The notes under the pieces were generated by a model. It did no database searches and was not told the DNA's origin. It worked only from the letters and a program-made list of their open reading frames with translations. Below, one piece after another: positions 52,090 through 62,990 of a stretch of 64,000 nt of DNA (positions are counted from its first letter, which is position 1; each line of letters begins with the position of its first letter). Both the position numbers and the translations under genes were made by a program. The DNA comes from Alviniconcha marisindica (lineage: Eukaryota; Mollusca; Gastropoda; Provannidae). Where the stretch lies: positions 661,001-725,000 of the forward strand of contig JABMCL010000871.1 of assembly GCA_018857735.1 (NCBI GenBank), written 5' to 3'.

Positions 52090-54837
52090 CTCTGCAAATT
52101 AATCTTGCATTTGATTTACCTTTATTTTATTTTAGTTCTGTTTGTAGGTTCCTAAAGATTTTGATTCTTTGCCTGATTAAACCTTTATCCTTGCATAATA
52201 AAGGATCATTATCATCATCATCTCTGTTTATGTGTCTGTTTATGTGTCTCCACCCCCTCTCTGTCTCCAAGTCCCCCCCCCCCCCCTCCGCTTCCCCTCC
52301 CACGATTGCCGTCTTTTAATGAACAAAACTGTGACGTTTTGCAGCAAGTGTACGTGAACACGTCGTCCTTGGTCGCTCACCAGATCATGCACCACCTGTA
52401 CGACCGTCCTGACCTGGAGCTTACCTACTACCCGTCTGTCTTCGAGTTCTACTGGTTCTCTGCCAGAACTTACGCCATCTTAGAGACAGCTCTGCTCAGG
52501 GCTCATCTAACAGAAGTGAGTCCACGTGGTGTGCGTGTGTGTGTGTGTGTGTGTGTGTTTCAAATCGTAAATCTGAAAAAGACTGGAAAATGACTCTGCC
52601 TTCGCTGAGTTGTTTAGTGGAGATATTGCCGGAGGTTTGATGCATTGTTTTGTTTCAGTTTCAATTGTTTCCCATTTTAGGACACGTGCTCACTTAAATA
52701 TGCCAAATCAAACTTAAGACTGGACCCCGGAGGCCTCCTAACACTGTACAAGCTAATAGGCCACGCATATGTTTCAATGCGCAGTGGTTCTTTTCAACAA
52801 CACATTTTCCTTGCCTGGCAATACAGTCTTCATCCAATCAGACAGTTGATGCCTCGGAGACTTCGCCATTTCAGTGATCTCATTGTGCAAAATTCAGAGG
52901 CGTTCGGTAGAAAGTTTGTGAACAAGATCAGCTGTCGTACGTACCACTGCCCGCTTCGAGGGCAGGAAAAATGTAGCTCGAGCCAGCTCTGTTTATGCTG
53001 TGAATGTACCCCATAGAGGAGTCTGAAATCCATGGATGAGACTAGCATTTCGATGAAGGCACATTTGTCGTCGTCCGACAATGAGAGCGCCATTTTGTAA
53101 TTGGCAGCTCGCTTCTGATTGGCAGCTTGCAACAGTATTGCGCATTCCGCAGTGCTTGCTGCGAAATGTTTCCAAGCCCACAAGCCGAAGCAGTTTCCAC
53201 CCCGGAAACATGGACGTATGCGGAGCTGTCATGTATCAAAGTAACGGCGATAATTGTCCTTACAGAAAAAAAACACCCACCCACTCATCCATCCCACCTG
53301 TTTTTCACTGCAGCGACATATGTCGCGTGCACACACAGGACCTAAAGGAACATCAAAGAATAACCAACTGGTGAGACTGACTGCACGCAAAGTGTGTCGT
53401 GTCGCTGTTTTTCTGCAGTGTAACCTTTCCCGCTATTGAAGTGGCTCACCTGCAGAAGTTCCAACCTGAAGGGATTCAGCATGCCACAAATGACTGAAAG
53501 TCACGCAGGGAGGACACCGCACCCCCCCCCCCCCCCCCCCCCCCCCCCACCCCCTCACCCCCCACCTGCTCACAGTAGCAAACGCAACAAACGCTGCGCT
53601 TCGGCGTGTGGGTCTCCGGTAGTCATACCAGTAGTGTATGCTATGGCTATGAAGAGTAACCAGCTCAAAAGGAAGTAGTCATACGGTGTCCACAGACCAG
53701 TAATGAACGGCGGTGAAGAGCGTCCAGCTAAAAGGGCAGTAGTCATACGGTGTCCACAGACCAGTAGTGAACGACTCTGATCTGAAGAGTGTCCAGCTAA
53801 AAAGGGCAGTAGTCATACGGTGTCCACAAACCAGCAACGAGCGGATCGGAAGAGTATCCAGCTAAAAGCGCAAACATGAACAAAGTGGCTATCCTTTGCT
53901 GTGTCCCTGTTTTGGTAGTAGGGTCGTGGCGGTGTGTGATTTTAGACTCAGAATACCAAGGTTCTCTTATATCAAAGGCTGCCATTTTTTATTTTTTTTA
54001 GCACTTTGCAGTTTAGTCGGTTTTTGTTTTGCTTTTTGTTTTGTTGTTTTTGTCAATCGAAAGTGGAAAATATTTGTCGATTTGATGTCAGTCATTTTCG
54101 ACAATTCAAAAGTCAGCAAGCGTTTGTATTGCCTACAGCTATAGGTGTTTTTGTGCCATAGAAAAAAAGATTCCCATCGTATGTCTTAGTACGAGTATGC
54201 GGACAATGGAAGACGTTGACAAGAGGCACTGGCACAAGCATTAACAGTGACCGTAAGTACGATAATCAGCAACTGACTTTGCGTGGGCATGCAGGCGATG
54301 CAAGACATATAAAAGCCATTCAGACAAACACTGACAATGACTGTGAACAAGGCAACCACCAACCAGCCTTTTTTTTATGTGCCTGCAGGAGAGGCGAGAG
54401 CTGGAGGTGTTCGATCATCGCCAAATTTCCTTAAGTATGTGCATGTAAGCGATGCAAAGAGTGTGTGTTGAGCACTAGATGCCTCTTGCGTGCATGTTAG
54501 CTGTGGAAGAAGTGTTCAGCAGTACATGCTTGTATATGCATGTAAGCTATGCCAGAGGTGTTCATCGCTACACCTTTTGAGCATGCGAGAGGTATTCACC
54601 ACTAACTGTCGTTGTATGTTCATTAAGCGATGCAGGAGTTATTCAGTATCAACTACACTTTTATGTCCATGTAAGCGATTCGAAAGAAGGGTTCACCACT
54701 GGCTACCCTTGTGTGCTTGTGTAAGCGATACAAAAGCTGTTCACCATCATATACATTGACAAGAATATATGTTCAGTCGGTAGCATTTCTGAACAGATAA
54801 ATCCGTTCAAACCTCAGAGCAATGTGTGTGCTTGTGA

Positions 54838-54908
<71 letters not shown>

Positions 54909-57457
54909 ACGTAAATTACTAGTTTGTTTATTGTGTAACCTTTGTATTTTCAATGACTGTTCTTTGAGTTTTAAAATATAAAATATGTGTTATTATGTAC
55001 TGTGGTGTGGTTAATGTTCAGCCACGTTTTAATTTCTCTGATGAGATAATAAAGTAATCTTGAATACCCTTTTATTTGCATAGCAGGTATTCACCACCAA
55101 CTACTCTTACATGTTCATGTCAGCGGCGCAGTAGGTATTCACCACCAGCTACCCTTTATGTCCATGTAAGCGATGCAGAAGGTGTTCACCGCCACATATA
55201 TCTCCTTGTATGTTCATGTAGGCGACGCAAGAAGTGCATGTTCAACACCAGCTACTCTTGTATATGTAAAGCGTTACAAGATGTGTTCACCGTCAACAAT
55301 CTGCATATTCTCACGTAGGCTATGCTAGAGGTATTCACCATCAACCACCCTTTTATGCTCATGTATGCGATACAAGAAGTGTTCAGTATCGGCTGCCTTT
55401 GTACTTGCATGCAGGTGACACAAGAGGTGTTCACTACAGTCTAGTAACTACCTTTGTATGTGCATGCAGACAATAGAAGAAATGTGCACTACCAACTACC
55501 ATTGTATGTGCACACAGGCGATGTAAGAAATGTTCACCACCAACTACCCTTGTACGTGCATGCAGGCAGTAGAGCTAGAAGAAGCGTTCACCACCGACTA
55601 CCCTTGTATGTGCACACAGGCGATGTAAGAAGTGTTTACTACTAACTACACTTGTGTGTGCATGCAGGCGATGGAAAAAACTTGTTTGTTTTTTTACGCT
55701 CAGTCAACCATGACGGTTATATCAGGGTGAGCATGCATGCGATGCAAGATGATAGCCGCCATCAAGTAAGCTAACCTGTGCATGCAAGTTACAGTTACTA
55801 TTTACTTGGCGCGACGCGCAGTCAACCGCAACGGTCATACCGGAGCGAAAAACAAAATTGTGTGCATGCAATCATATTGTAGGTGGTTGGGTGTGCAATG
55901 CTTGAGTGTTGGTGTATGCATTTACAGTACTTGTTCTTTTTTGTTTAGTTAGTTTTTTTTTATTGTCGTGATTTTGTTGTTGATATTGATAATGTATTAT
56001 CAGTTCATTAAATAACGACTTGCAAAAGTCTGATCCACCGTTCGTAAATCGCGTGTGAAGAGAATTAGGGAAAAAATGAAGTTGAACGAACCAGGACGGG
56101 AGAAATTACAAAAGCAATATTTCGGGCGGTAGGCGAAGCATGAAGAGCAACACTCTGACCCGTTTCAGTCTTTAAAGGTGGAATCTTTTCTGTCTCTTGG
56201 TTTCTCATGTCTTTTCTTGTCATGTCTATGACTCGGTGTAAAGCCAAGTTACTTACTTGTTTTGTCTATCTGGGTTTACGTCGCTTTCAGATCAGATCTC
56301 TTGGTTTCTCATGTCTTTTCTTGTCATGTCTATGACTCGGTGTAAAGCCAAGTTACTTACTTGTTTTGTCTATCTGGGTTTACGTCGCTTTCAGATCAGA
56401 TCTCTTGGTTTCTCATGTCTTTTCTTGTCATGTCTATGACTCGGTGTAAAGCCAAGTTACTTACTTACTTGTTTTGTCTATCTGGGTTTACGTCGCTTTC
56501 AAGTCAGTATACTTTAATCATCCTTCACAGGGCAATTTAAGTAACAGTTAGAGGCTTATTAATTAAAAAACATATAAAATAGCATCAACGCAACGTCAAA
56601 ATGCATTATAAAATATAACTTAATAAACAGAAATAATTTATTTAAATTCTTCAGTCTCAGTTCACTGAGAAGGTTACAACAAAACAACAAAAATTGAGGA
56701 CAGTGTGGTGTTACTGTTTTTGTTTTGTTTGTTTGTTGTTTTAAAATTTACTCAAGATAAACAGACACGCTAGATAAATTTCACTAGCACTGTAGCAACG
56801 ACCTTGGTTCTCTGCAGAGGGGGGCTTATTGGTTCTGTGCCAGTAATGCCTCGCTGGGGATCGCCTGGCAAATGTGCACGAAGACGAAATTAATGCTCGC
56901 CGCCTTCTGACCTTGCATGTTCACGCAGGCGATGCGAGAGGTGCACAAGATACTGAAGCCTGCCCTTGAGGACACCATGACCTCTGACGTGATGAAGAAG
57001 GCCAAGGCCATGGGACCGGATATGCTGTACTTTGATGACTTTCTGGGCGATGGGGACGTCGATGAGCACAACAGAACACTGGTAGTTAGCAGTTTATGTC
57101 TTTCTTAGTTTACTTTATGAGTTAATTTGACTCTCCATGCAGTCCGAATGCCCATCAAAAGTTTTATTGTTTGTCTGTTTTGTTTTTGTATGTTCACAAA
57201 AGTAAACTTCAAAAGATGCCGAAGTTTTGTTTTGCTGTTGTGTTCACAAAAGTGAACACCAAAAGTCTTTGAAGCTGTTTACTATCTCTACTGCGAAAAA
57301 GACTTTAAATAACAGAACGATGCTTTTTTTGAAATACATATGTTATTTGATTACATGTGCTATGTGAACATAGGCTTATTACGTTGAATGTGATCAGCAT
57401 TTGATACAGTCATCAGTGTCTGCCTCTCTTTTCCTCTCTCAATTCACACGCGTCCAT

Positions 57458-57506
<49 letters not shown>

Positions 57507-57952
57507 ACATTAAGATCTTCACTATATGTTTATTAGCGATCTCTTTATGAGTGTGTTGGTACAGTGCTAGCTACTAATACGCGTCCATAACTGATGTGAC
57601 ACGCACGCACGCACGCACGCACGTACGCACTATTTACAACGTCAGCAGCTAGTTGTTCAGCGCGGACGATCACTGTTAAGTGAGGTCTTTAAAACCTGTC
57701 CACGTTGTTCGCTAAACAGATACGTGGCGAAGACCGCCTGTTCACAACGTCAGTGGCTGTCAACGCTCTGCTGTCTACGTGGACACTGTACAATAGCATC
57801 ACCAGGACTATCACCTGGAAAAGAAGTGAGTCCATCACTCTAGTAATAGTTTCTCACACAGATTATGTTTTTGCCTGTCCCCCTAAAAAAGAATCCGTAT
57901 GTGGTTTTGGTGGACGTTAAGCGTCATTAAAGAAAGAAGTATATATTATATA

Positions 57953-58027
<75 letters not shown>

Positions 58028-60904
58028 GTGTGTATGTGTGTATACGTGCGTGTTCGTGTGTTCACGTGCGTATGTATGAGCGTGCGTTCATTCGTGTGTG
58101 TGTGTGTGTGTGTGCTTGTTAGTTTGTGTGTATATATGTGTGTGCGTGCGTGCGTGCGTACGTTCAAATGTGCGTGCGGGTATGCGCGCGTGTGTGTGCT
58201 TTTCTTTCTTTGAGTCTATGTAAACCTCCCCATAACATCCCACGAAGCAAACGCGCTTTAGTAGTACAAGTTAAACATTCAACTTCAGGTGCGCCGGCCG
58301 AGGTCCGCGACACTGTGGACAAGGCGGTTAAGTTCTTGAACACCTATATCCTTCGGGACACTTTCAAGCCGTGGAACGTCTTCTTCTCCGGCTCGGCTAA
58401 GGGAGGATCGGTGAGTTCAGCGTCTTGCAGTCTCGATGAAACCACCACTCACTCCATATGACTTAAAGAACGAACAAGGCTCGGTTTTACTCTTAAGTAT
58501 CAGGTACATAGCTGCTGCATGCAAAACGCTGAACACGTCTTTCACAAAGCACTTTTCTGACGGGGTAGGTTATGGGTCTTAACTTGAAGACACACGGGTT
58601 TGATAGCCTGGCATGAAACAATTTGTATGGCTTAACCATGCAGTCGAGTCAGTGGCGGATATCACTTACGGGTAGTGAAATATTTACTGAGGGGATTTGA
58701 TAACAATAATGCACGGTAGTCTGTAGTTTCGACTAGACGATTCTGCTTCCGTCTGGTTTTTTGCTTTGATATTCGGGTCCTTTCGGTCGCCTGAGCATTT
58801 CTTGTCACAAGGCGCTGATACACGAGCCATTTTGGCCGTATGGTTAAGAGGACCGTCCAAACTTGATTTCAAACGGATCGTGTGTCAGGCAAAGTCCAAA
58901 CTTGATTTCAAACGGATCGTGTGTCAGGCAAAGTCCAAACTTTATTTCAAACGGATTGTGAGTCAGGCAAACTCCAAACTTTATTTCAAACGGATCGTGT
59001 GTCAGCAAAGCCTGACGCAAGATCCGTTTGAAATCAAGTTTGGACGGTCCTCTTAATCATACGGCGGACAGGTTGAAACCGTTGAGCGGTTCAGAGCATC
59101 GGTTTCGACCTGTCCGTTCCAGTGACAGCGTGTTGTATTCCAAACGGATGATATATATGTCTGATATATATCTGCCTGCCAATGAGCGCCCTCTGGACTG
59201 AAATGGAGGAAAGGTCGGAGGTCACAAGGGATGGTAACTGTCGAGTGACGGAAAGGCTGAATACGCCTACCTTACCCTTGTAAACTCGTCGGTTTGGGTT
59301 GTATCGTGTGGCAGCCAGTATATTTAAGACGGACGGGTCCGACAGCATGGGGTTCGAACGGTCCTCCTCAGTCCTACGGCCGAAACTGTTCGTGTATCAG
59401 CACCTTTAGAGGAGAATATATGTTGCTGACTGCTGCCGGTTGCGCTCTGGGGCTTGTGCGACCTTTCTCCCCTCCAAAATTAAAGAGTTTGAAATGGCCG
59501 GCCGACGAACATCTAGTACTAATTTGACGAAGTAAACGGAAGATGTCGATACCACCTCGTGTGAGTGTTTCAGTAGTAAAACACGAACAATAAAAACAAT
59601 AAAAACATAGGATGATTTTAAAAAGGGAGAGAGAGAGAGAAGCCGCTGGATTCAGACGTAAAGCCGCAATGACAGCAAAAAAAAAAAAAAAAAAACCCCA
59701 AGAAAAACCAACTTTCCAAGCATAAAAACGCTAAAAGCAGTCATAGTCCCGGGCCTACGACCTTTAGTCCAGCGAAATCGCTAGCCTAAATATCGGTTGT
59801 TTATTATAGGCCCGAGGTTCGGCCCGGACTTTGGTGTAGTCCCGGTCCATGATTACCAATAGCCTTGAGATTTAGGCCGGCCTACCGCTTTAGGCCCGAT
59901 TCATAGTTACGGCCCTAGTGTTTGGCCTTATCCCCCCCCCCCCCCCCTCCCCATTTTTCTGTTGTTGTGTTGTTTTTTCTGTGATGAAGATCATGTGGAT
60001 TAAAAAAATAAAAAAATAGTTAAAATTTTTTATTTCAAGAAATGTTTTTCATTTTAGTCACCTTTAAAAAAAAAAATCTGTTGTCTTTATCTGTGTGGAG
60101 CAAACTTTTGATGACGTTCCACCGATCTAGAAGATGAATGATCTAAGCTATTTTTAGCATTTTTTATATATATATTTTTTAACAAAGCAAAACAAACAAA
60201 CAAAAATAATGCTACAGAAAAGTAGTGATTAAAATAACCAAAATTCTTTTGAAAAAGAAATCTTTTCTCCGCTGGAACTGAGAAGGTAAGTTCCTGTAAA
60301 GAGAATACTGGTTTTGTGTAACCCCTCGGGGTTTTGTGGGGTAACGGCCGTCTCGAAGGGACCTTTATTTCTAGAAATCGCTTTGATGAGCGCTTAATTA
60401 AGGGCGACTATGTCAAGGGGACCTTTATTTCTAGAAATCGCTTTGATGAGCGCTTAATTAAGGGCGACTATGTCAAGGGGACCTTTATTTCTAGAAATCG
60501 CTTTGATGAGCGCTTAATTAAGGGCGATGTTATTCTAAACTGCAGCTCCAAGCCCTCCAAAGCGCGCGTTGAGACCTAATTATTATTTTATATGCTTCAT
60601 CCCCCCCAAAACACAGACCATGCCGTTCTTCTACCCGGTCAACCGCCTCGAGTTCCTCAACGGAACGGCGTTCCACGACGACCAGCATTTGCCTCGGGAT
60701 CCTTTCGTGCTCGGCGTTCGCGGCTTCATCCCCGAGTCTGAGTACAAGGTCCTCATCCAGAAGAAGCACTTTGGCATGAACACGCCGACCACGTTCGCCG
60801 GTTTCAACACGCCAGACAGCTTCTTCCCTTTCTGGACGTCCACCGCCTACACCTACGCCAACGCCATGCTGGCGCTGTCTCGCTACGACAGTATCATTCA
60901 GTGA
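48489..60904 (+). CDS. Secreted 650-aa glycoprotein of unrecognised family, 8 exons
   Basis: Exons: 48489-49135, 50572-50869, 51263-51430, 52345-52515, 56929-57081, 57720-57825, 58289-58410 and 60617-60904 (TGA 60902-60904). All have GT-AG introns and consistent phases. A clear signal peptide opens the protein ([20 protein letters not shown], cleavage near SVSA/E). There is no transmembrane segment, KDEL signal or GPI-like tail, so it is probably secreted. About five N-glycosylation sequons occur (NNS, NES, NTS, NRT, NGT). The body is rich in aromatic residues and helical-looking segments that recur in a related form: [44 protein letters not shown] and [16 protein letters not shown], each followed by a second helix. 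This pattern suggests an alpha/alpha-toroid (glycosidase or terpenoid-cyclase-like) fold, but I see no catalytic signature and do not assign a function. The start is the first ATG before the signal sequence; in-frame TAA lies at 48483-48485. Confidence 0.88.
49981..50031. repeat. (TG)n microsatellite
   Basis: About 25 TG units in intron 1 of the secreted-protein gene. Confidence 0.95.
51540..51935 (+). repeat. Dispersed-family copy flanked by direct repeats
   Basis: The core (about 51685-51785) reads TTTACGTCCACAGAAACCGT, ATTAGGGACGGGAGCCCAGG, GACTTTCACACAGCTCCCGA and belongs to the 155-bp family. On each side is a related block: GACACTCCTGAGTCCTGT ... GACAGGAAAGACCCAGACC on the left (about 51582) and GACACTCCTGAATCGTGT ... 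GACAGGAGAGACCCAGGCC on the right (about 51843). In exon 3-4 intron of the secreted gene. Confidence 0.65.
52021..52090. repeat. (CT)n microsatellite
   Basis: CT-rich run with a poly-C interruption near 52047, in intron 3 of the secreted-protein gene. Confidence 0.9.
53640..53880. repeat. ~62-bp tandem repeat, about 3.5 copies
   Basis: Copies share GTCCAGCTAAAAGGGCAGTA and GTCATACGGTGTCCACAGAC and CAGTAGTGAACG, with variable spacers. They directly follow a poly-C/ACC tract at 53522-53565, in intron 4. Confidence 0.85.
54283..55760 (+). repeat. ~48-bp minisatellite resembling the exon 5 splice acceptor
   Basis: Some twenty diverged copies of a unit like CCTTGTATGTGCATGCAGGC, then GATGCAAGAGGTGTTCACCA, then CCAACTAC. 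The array is split near 54825-55070 by a (TG)n run and unique DNA. The unit matches the boundary of the gene's own exon 5 (acceptor TTCACGCAG|GCGATGCGAGAGGTGC at 56929) in about 28 of 34 positions by eye. Because 48 is divisible by three, parts of the array are open (repeating [16 protein letters not shown]), but stops interrupt and no start or family supports a gene. Confidence 0.85.
54841..54903. repeat. (TG)n microsatellite
   Basis: About 31 TG units inside the intron 4 minisatellite region. Confidence 0.95.
56196..56510. repeat. ~103-bp tandem repeat, 3 copies
   Basis: TCTTGGTTTCTCATGTCTTT, then TCTATGACTCGGTGTAAAGC, then TATCTGGGTTTACGTCGCTT repeat three times almost identically (starts about 56196, 56299 and 56401). 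The last copy has one extra ACTT. The fragment CGGTGTAAAGCCAAGTTACTTACTTG resembles the 'gggcgtaaaacaccaacttacttacttact' SINE-like tail at about 45713. Confidence 0.95.
57461..57506. repeat. (CA)n microsatellite
   Basis: About 22 CA units in intron 5 of the secreted-protein gene. Confidence 0.95.
57957..58200. repeat. Long TG-rich array
   Basis: Pure (TG)n to about 58020, then a degenerate TG/CG-rich tail to 58200, in intron 6. The apparent proteins on both strands here (CVCVCV, THTHTH) are artefacts. Confidence 0.95.
58811..59405. mobile_element. Foldback element with nested inverted repeats and a 39-bp tandem core
   Basis: Outer inverted repeats: GGCGCTGATACACGAGCCAT at 58811 and the complement of GGTGCTGATACACGAACAGT ending at 59405; both continue into GGCCGTA...AGAGGACCGT / AGGAGGACCGT. 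An inner inverted repeat (58836-58888 against 59010-59064) pairs CCGTATGGTTAAGAGGACCG and TTGATTTCAAACGGATC. Between them lie four copies of a 39-bp unit (starts 58855, 58894, 58933 and 58972). A third hairpin, CGGACAGGTTGAAACCG and its near-complement, spans 59065-59116. No coding capacity. In intron 7 of the secreted-protein gene. Confidence 0.8.
60358..60527. repeat. 60-bp perfect tandem repeat, 2.8 copies
   Basis: The unit starting GGGACCTTTATTTCTAGAAA and ending ACTATGTCAAG repeats without a visible mismatch. It is 60 bases long, so the frame stays open ([20 protein letters not shown] per unit). It contains the palindromes TTTCTAGAAA and TTAATTAA. It lies 90 bases before the acceptor of the last exon of the secreted-protein gene; I see no evidence that it is exonic. 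Confidence 0.97.
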
Positions 60905-61364
60905 TGATGGAGATTAACCCTTTTCTTTGCCCTTAGAACGTCGTAGAATAGTCACTGACAAAGTACTTAATAATATTCCACCTTCTTATTGAATGCTGTG
61001 CAAATTTCCTGCTTGAATTCCAGAGTCTTGCCGTGTACAAATTTCCTGCTTGAATTCCCGAGTCTTGCATTTTTATTTTTTATTTTTTACTTAGAACAAA
61101 GTTATTAAAAGCAGCATTTTTGGTCAGCCTAACCTTTTCTTGAGATTGCTCTTGGAAGGAAAATCTCCAAAAATGCACACTTGTTGGTAGCTAAAGGTTT
61201 AAGGCAGTTAATAATAACACTAGGGAATTTATAGAGCGCTTTCAGAGACTCAGAACGCTTTACAACGTAATCGGAGAAAAACCATGGAACGCGGAACTAC
61301 CCACCTACAAATCAATGGTATATAAACAGAAAACATTTATAAACATAATCTCATAGTTCAGGAG

Positions 61365-61520
61365 CTGTGTGAGAGTCGAGGTGGACGTCCTGGGCTGTCC
61401 GTCCTAACGAGCCTTCTGGTTTCCGTGGACGTAAAGAATTATTGAACCGTGCTTCGGCATTGGTCACAGCTTGTCCCTAATATGTCAACTGACATCTGAG
61501 GACATTAAGCATCACTTCAT
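61365..61520 (-). repeat. Dispersed ~155-bp repeat family, second full copy
   Basis: Reverse complement of 46435-46605: GGAGCTGTGTGAGAGTCGAG, CCTGGGCTGTCCGTCCTAAC, GGTTTCCGTGGACGTAAAG, TGTCCCTAATATGTCAACTG, ACATCTGAGGACATTAAGC. An ATC trinucleotide run follows at 61518-61531. Confidence 0.8.
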
Positions 61521-61555
61521 CATCATCATCATAAACATAATCATACAAAGCATAG

Positions 61556-61559
<4 letters not shown>

Positions 61560-61629
<70 letters not shown>

Positions 61630-61713
61630 CACATACATGATCACGCGCGCATACATGATCGCGCGCGCATGCACATACACACACACACATGATCGGGCGC
61701 GCATACACACACA

Positions 61714-61766
<53 letters not shown>
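61560..61766. repeat. Compound (CA)n array with GATCGCGCGCGC islands
   Basis: Two long CA arrays separated by about 50 bases with repeated ATGATCGCGCGCGCATACA motifs. The alternating purine-pyrimidine CG/CA tracts are Z-DNA-prone (inference). Confidence 0.9.
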
Positions 61767-61768
<2 letters not shown>

Positions 61769-61854
61769 TAGGATCGTGCGCACACGCACATACAATGTGG
61801 TTAAAGAACACACGCGCGCGCGTCCATGAATGACATCGAAAGAAATAAAACTGG

Positions 61855-62990
61855 TTTGAAAAAGGTAAGTTTGAGGACTAGTTTTAAAGGCAATGGTAGA
61901 AGAGCTGTGATGGAGAACAAAAGAGAGAGTTCAAGATTTGTGCAGAAGACAATCTATTGCTGGGTCGAAATAATGTTTGAAGAGGTAAGTTGTAAGGCTA
62001 GTTTTGAAGGCAAGGAGGGCAGGGCTGTGACTGCAAAAGGAAGAGAATTCCAGATTAGTGCAGCAAAGAGGCAGAAGGCACGACCACCATGCTGTCTTTC
62101 TTTGAAGGTGGGGATGCGAAATTTTCGATCATCAGAAAAAGAAGTGATGCAGATCTGGACAAGTTCAGCCAAGTGCTGAGGGGCAGTGCCAGTGATAATC
62201 TGCTAACAAAGACAATCTATTTTGTATTTAATTCTTTGTTCTACGGGGAGCCAGTATACTTACATCAGAAGAGGTTTGGCGTGTTCTGCTCTACGAGATT
62301 TAAGGATGAGTTTGGCTTCAGAGTTCTGTACTTGTTCGAGTGGTTTGATGATTGTCTGTGCCAGCAGGGTATTGCAGTAGTCTAATTTGAACAGGATGCG
62401 CGAGTTATTTCGTGCCTTGGTCGTGTCTTCAGTGAGATATTGGCGACTGGAGATCATGCGCCTGATTTCAGTGTATGCAGCCCTACATGCTGTTTCATTG
62501 AAAGATCGTTATCGAAGATGAATCCGAGGTTGCGGACGATTCCCTCAAACTCAATATTGCTATTGCTGAGAGAGATTTCTGTGAATGTTGCATAGCCGTG
62601 TTGACAGAAGATGATGGCGAGAAGCAAATAGCTTCGGTCTTTTCATTATTCAGTTTGAGTTTGATTTCTTCAATCCATAGCCTAATATCTTTGACACAAT
62701 CTTGAAGTGAACGGACCAAGTCTGAGTAATTTTCAGGAGATTCAGAGTGATTGAGCTGTGTATCGTCTGAGAACAGTTCGTAACACAAAGAATCTTTTTC
62801 GACGAGGCATGAAAGTAGTGTTGTATACAAAATGAACGGTACAGGGCTCAGCACAGAACCTTGAGGAACACCTAAATCCGGGGACGTTTCTGTTGATTTT
62901 TGGTGGAAATATGCTGCTTGAGAACAGGACTGTGCCAACTACGACTGTGCCATATAAGTGTCCGTCGAATTAACACATTGCCAAAGTGAC
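61855..62990 (-). mobile_element. Degenerate CR1/L2-like non-LTR retrotransposon, 3' portion
   Basis: In transcript order on the minus strand: the reverse transcriptase core LGVPQGSVLSPVPFILYTTL, then FSDDTQL (normally YADDTQL) and CVKDIRLWIEEIKLKLNNEK at about 62870-62600. Next come LDYCNTLLAQTIIKPLEQVQ and AKLILKSRR at about 62385-62290. The terminal block FSDDRKFRIPTFKERQHGGR...LIWNSLPFAVTALPSLPSKL lies at about 62140-61985. Frames shift between the blocks and the 5' part is missing, so it is dead. The terminal segment carries a ~122-bp tandem duplication (about 61863-61960 and 61985-62080). Confidence 0.85.

Noticed and set aside
52777..53374. Cluster of overlapping ORFs in intron 4 of the secreted-protein gene
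   Set aside because: Frames overlap on both strands without splice or family support; possibly an old unidentified transposon, but I cannot name it.
54490..55645. Repeat protein encoded by the intron 4 array
   Set aside because: Short open stretches arise only because the unit is about 48 bases. Stops interrupt and unit divergence shows no codon-position bias that I can see.
57899..58213. Long CVCVCV / THTHTH open frames on both strands
   Set aside because: They are translations of (TG)n/(CA)n microsatellites. The same applies to frames at 8139, 9599, 45191, 49856 and 61471-61813.
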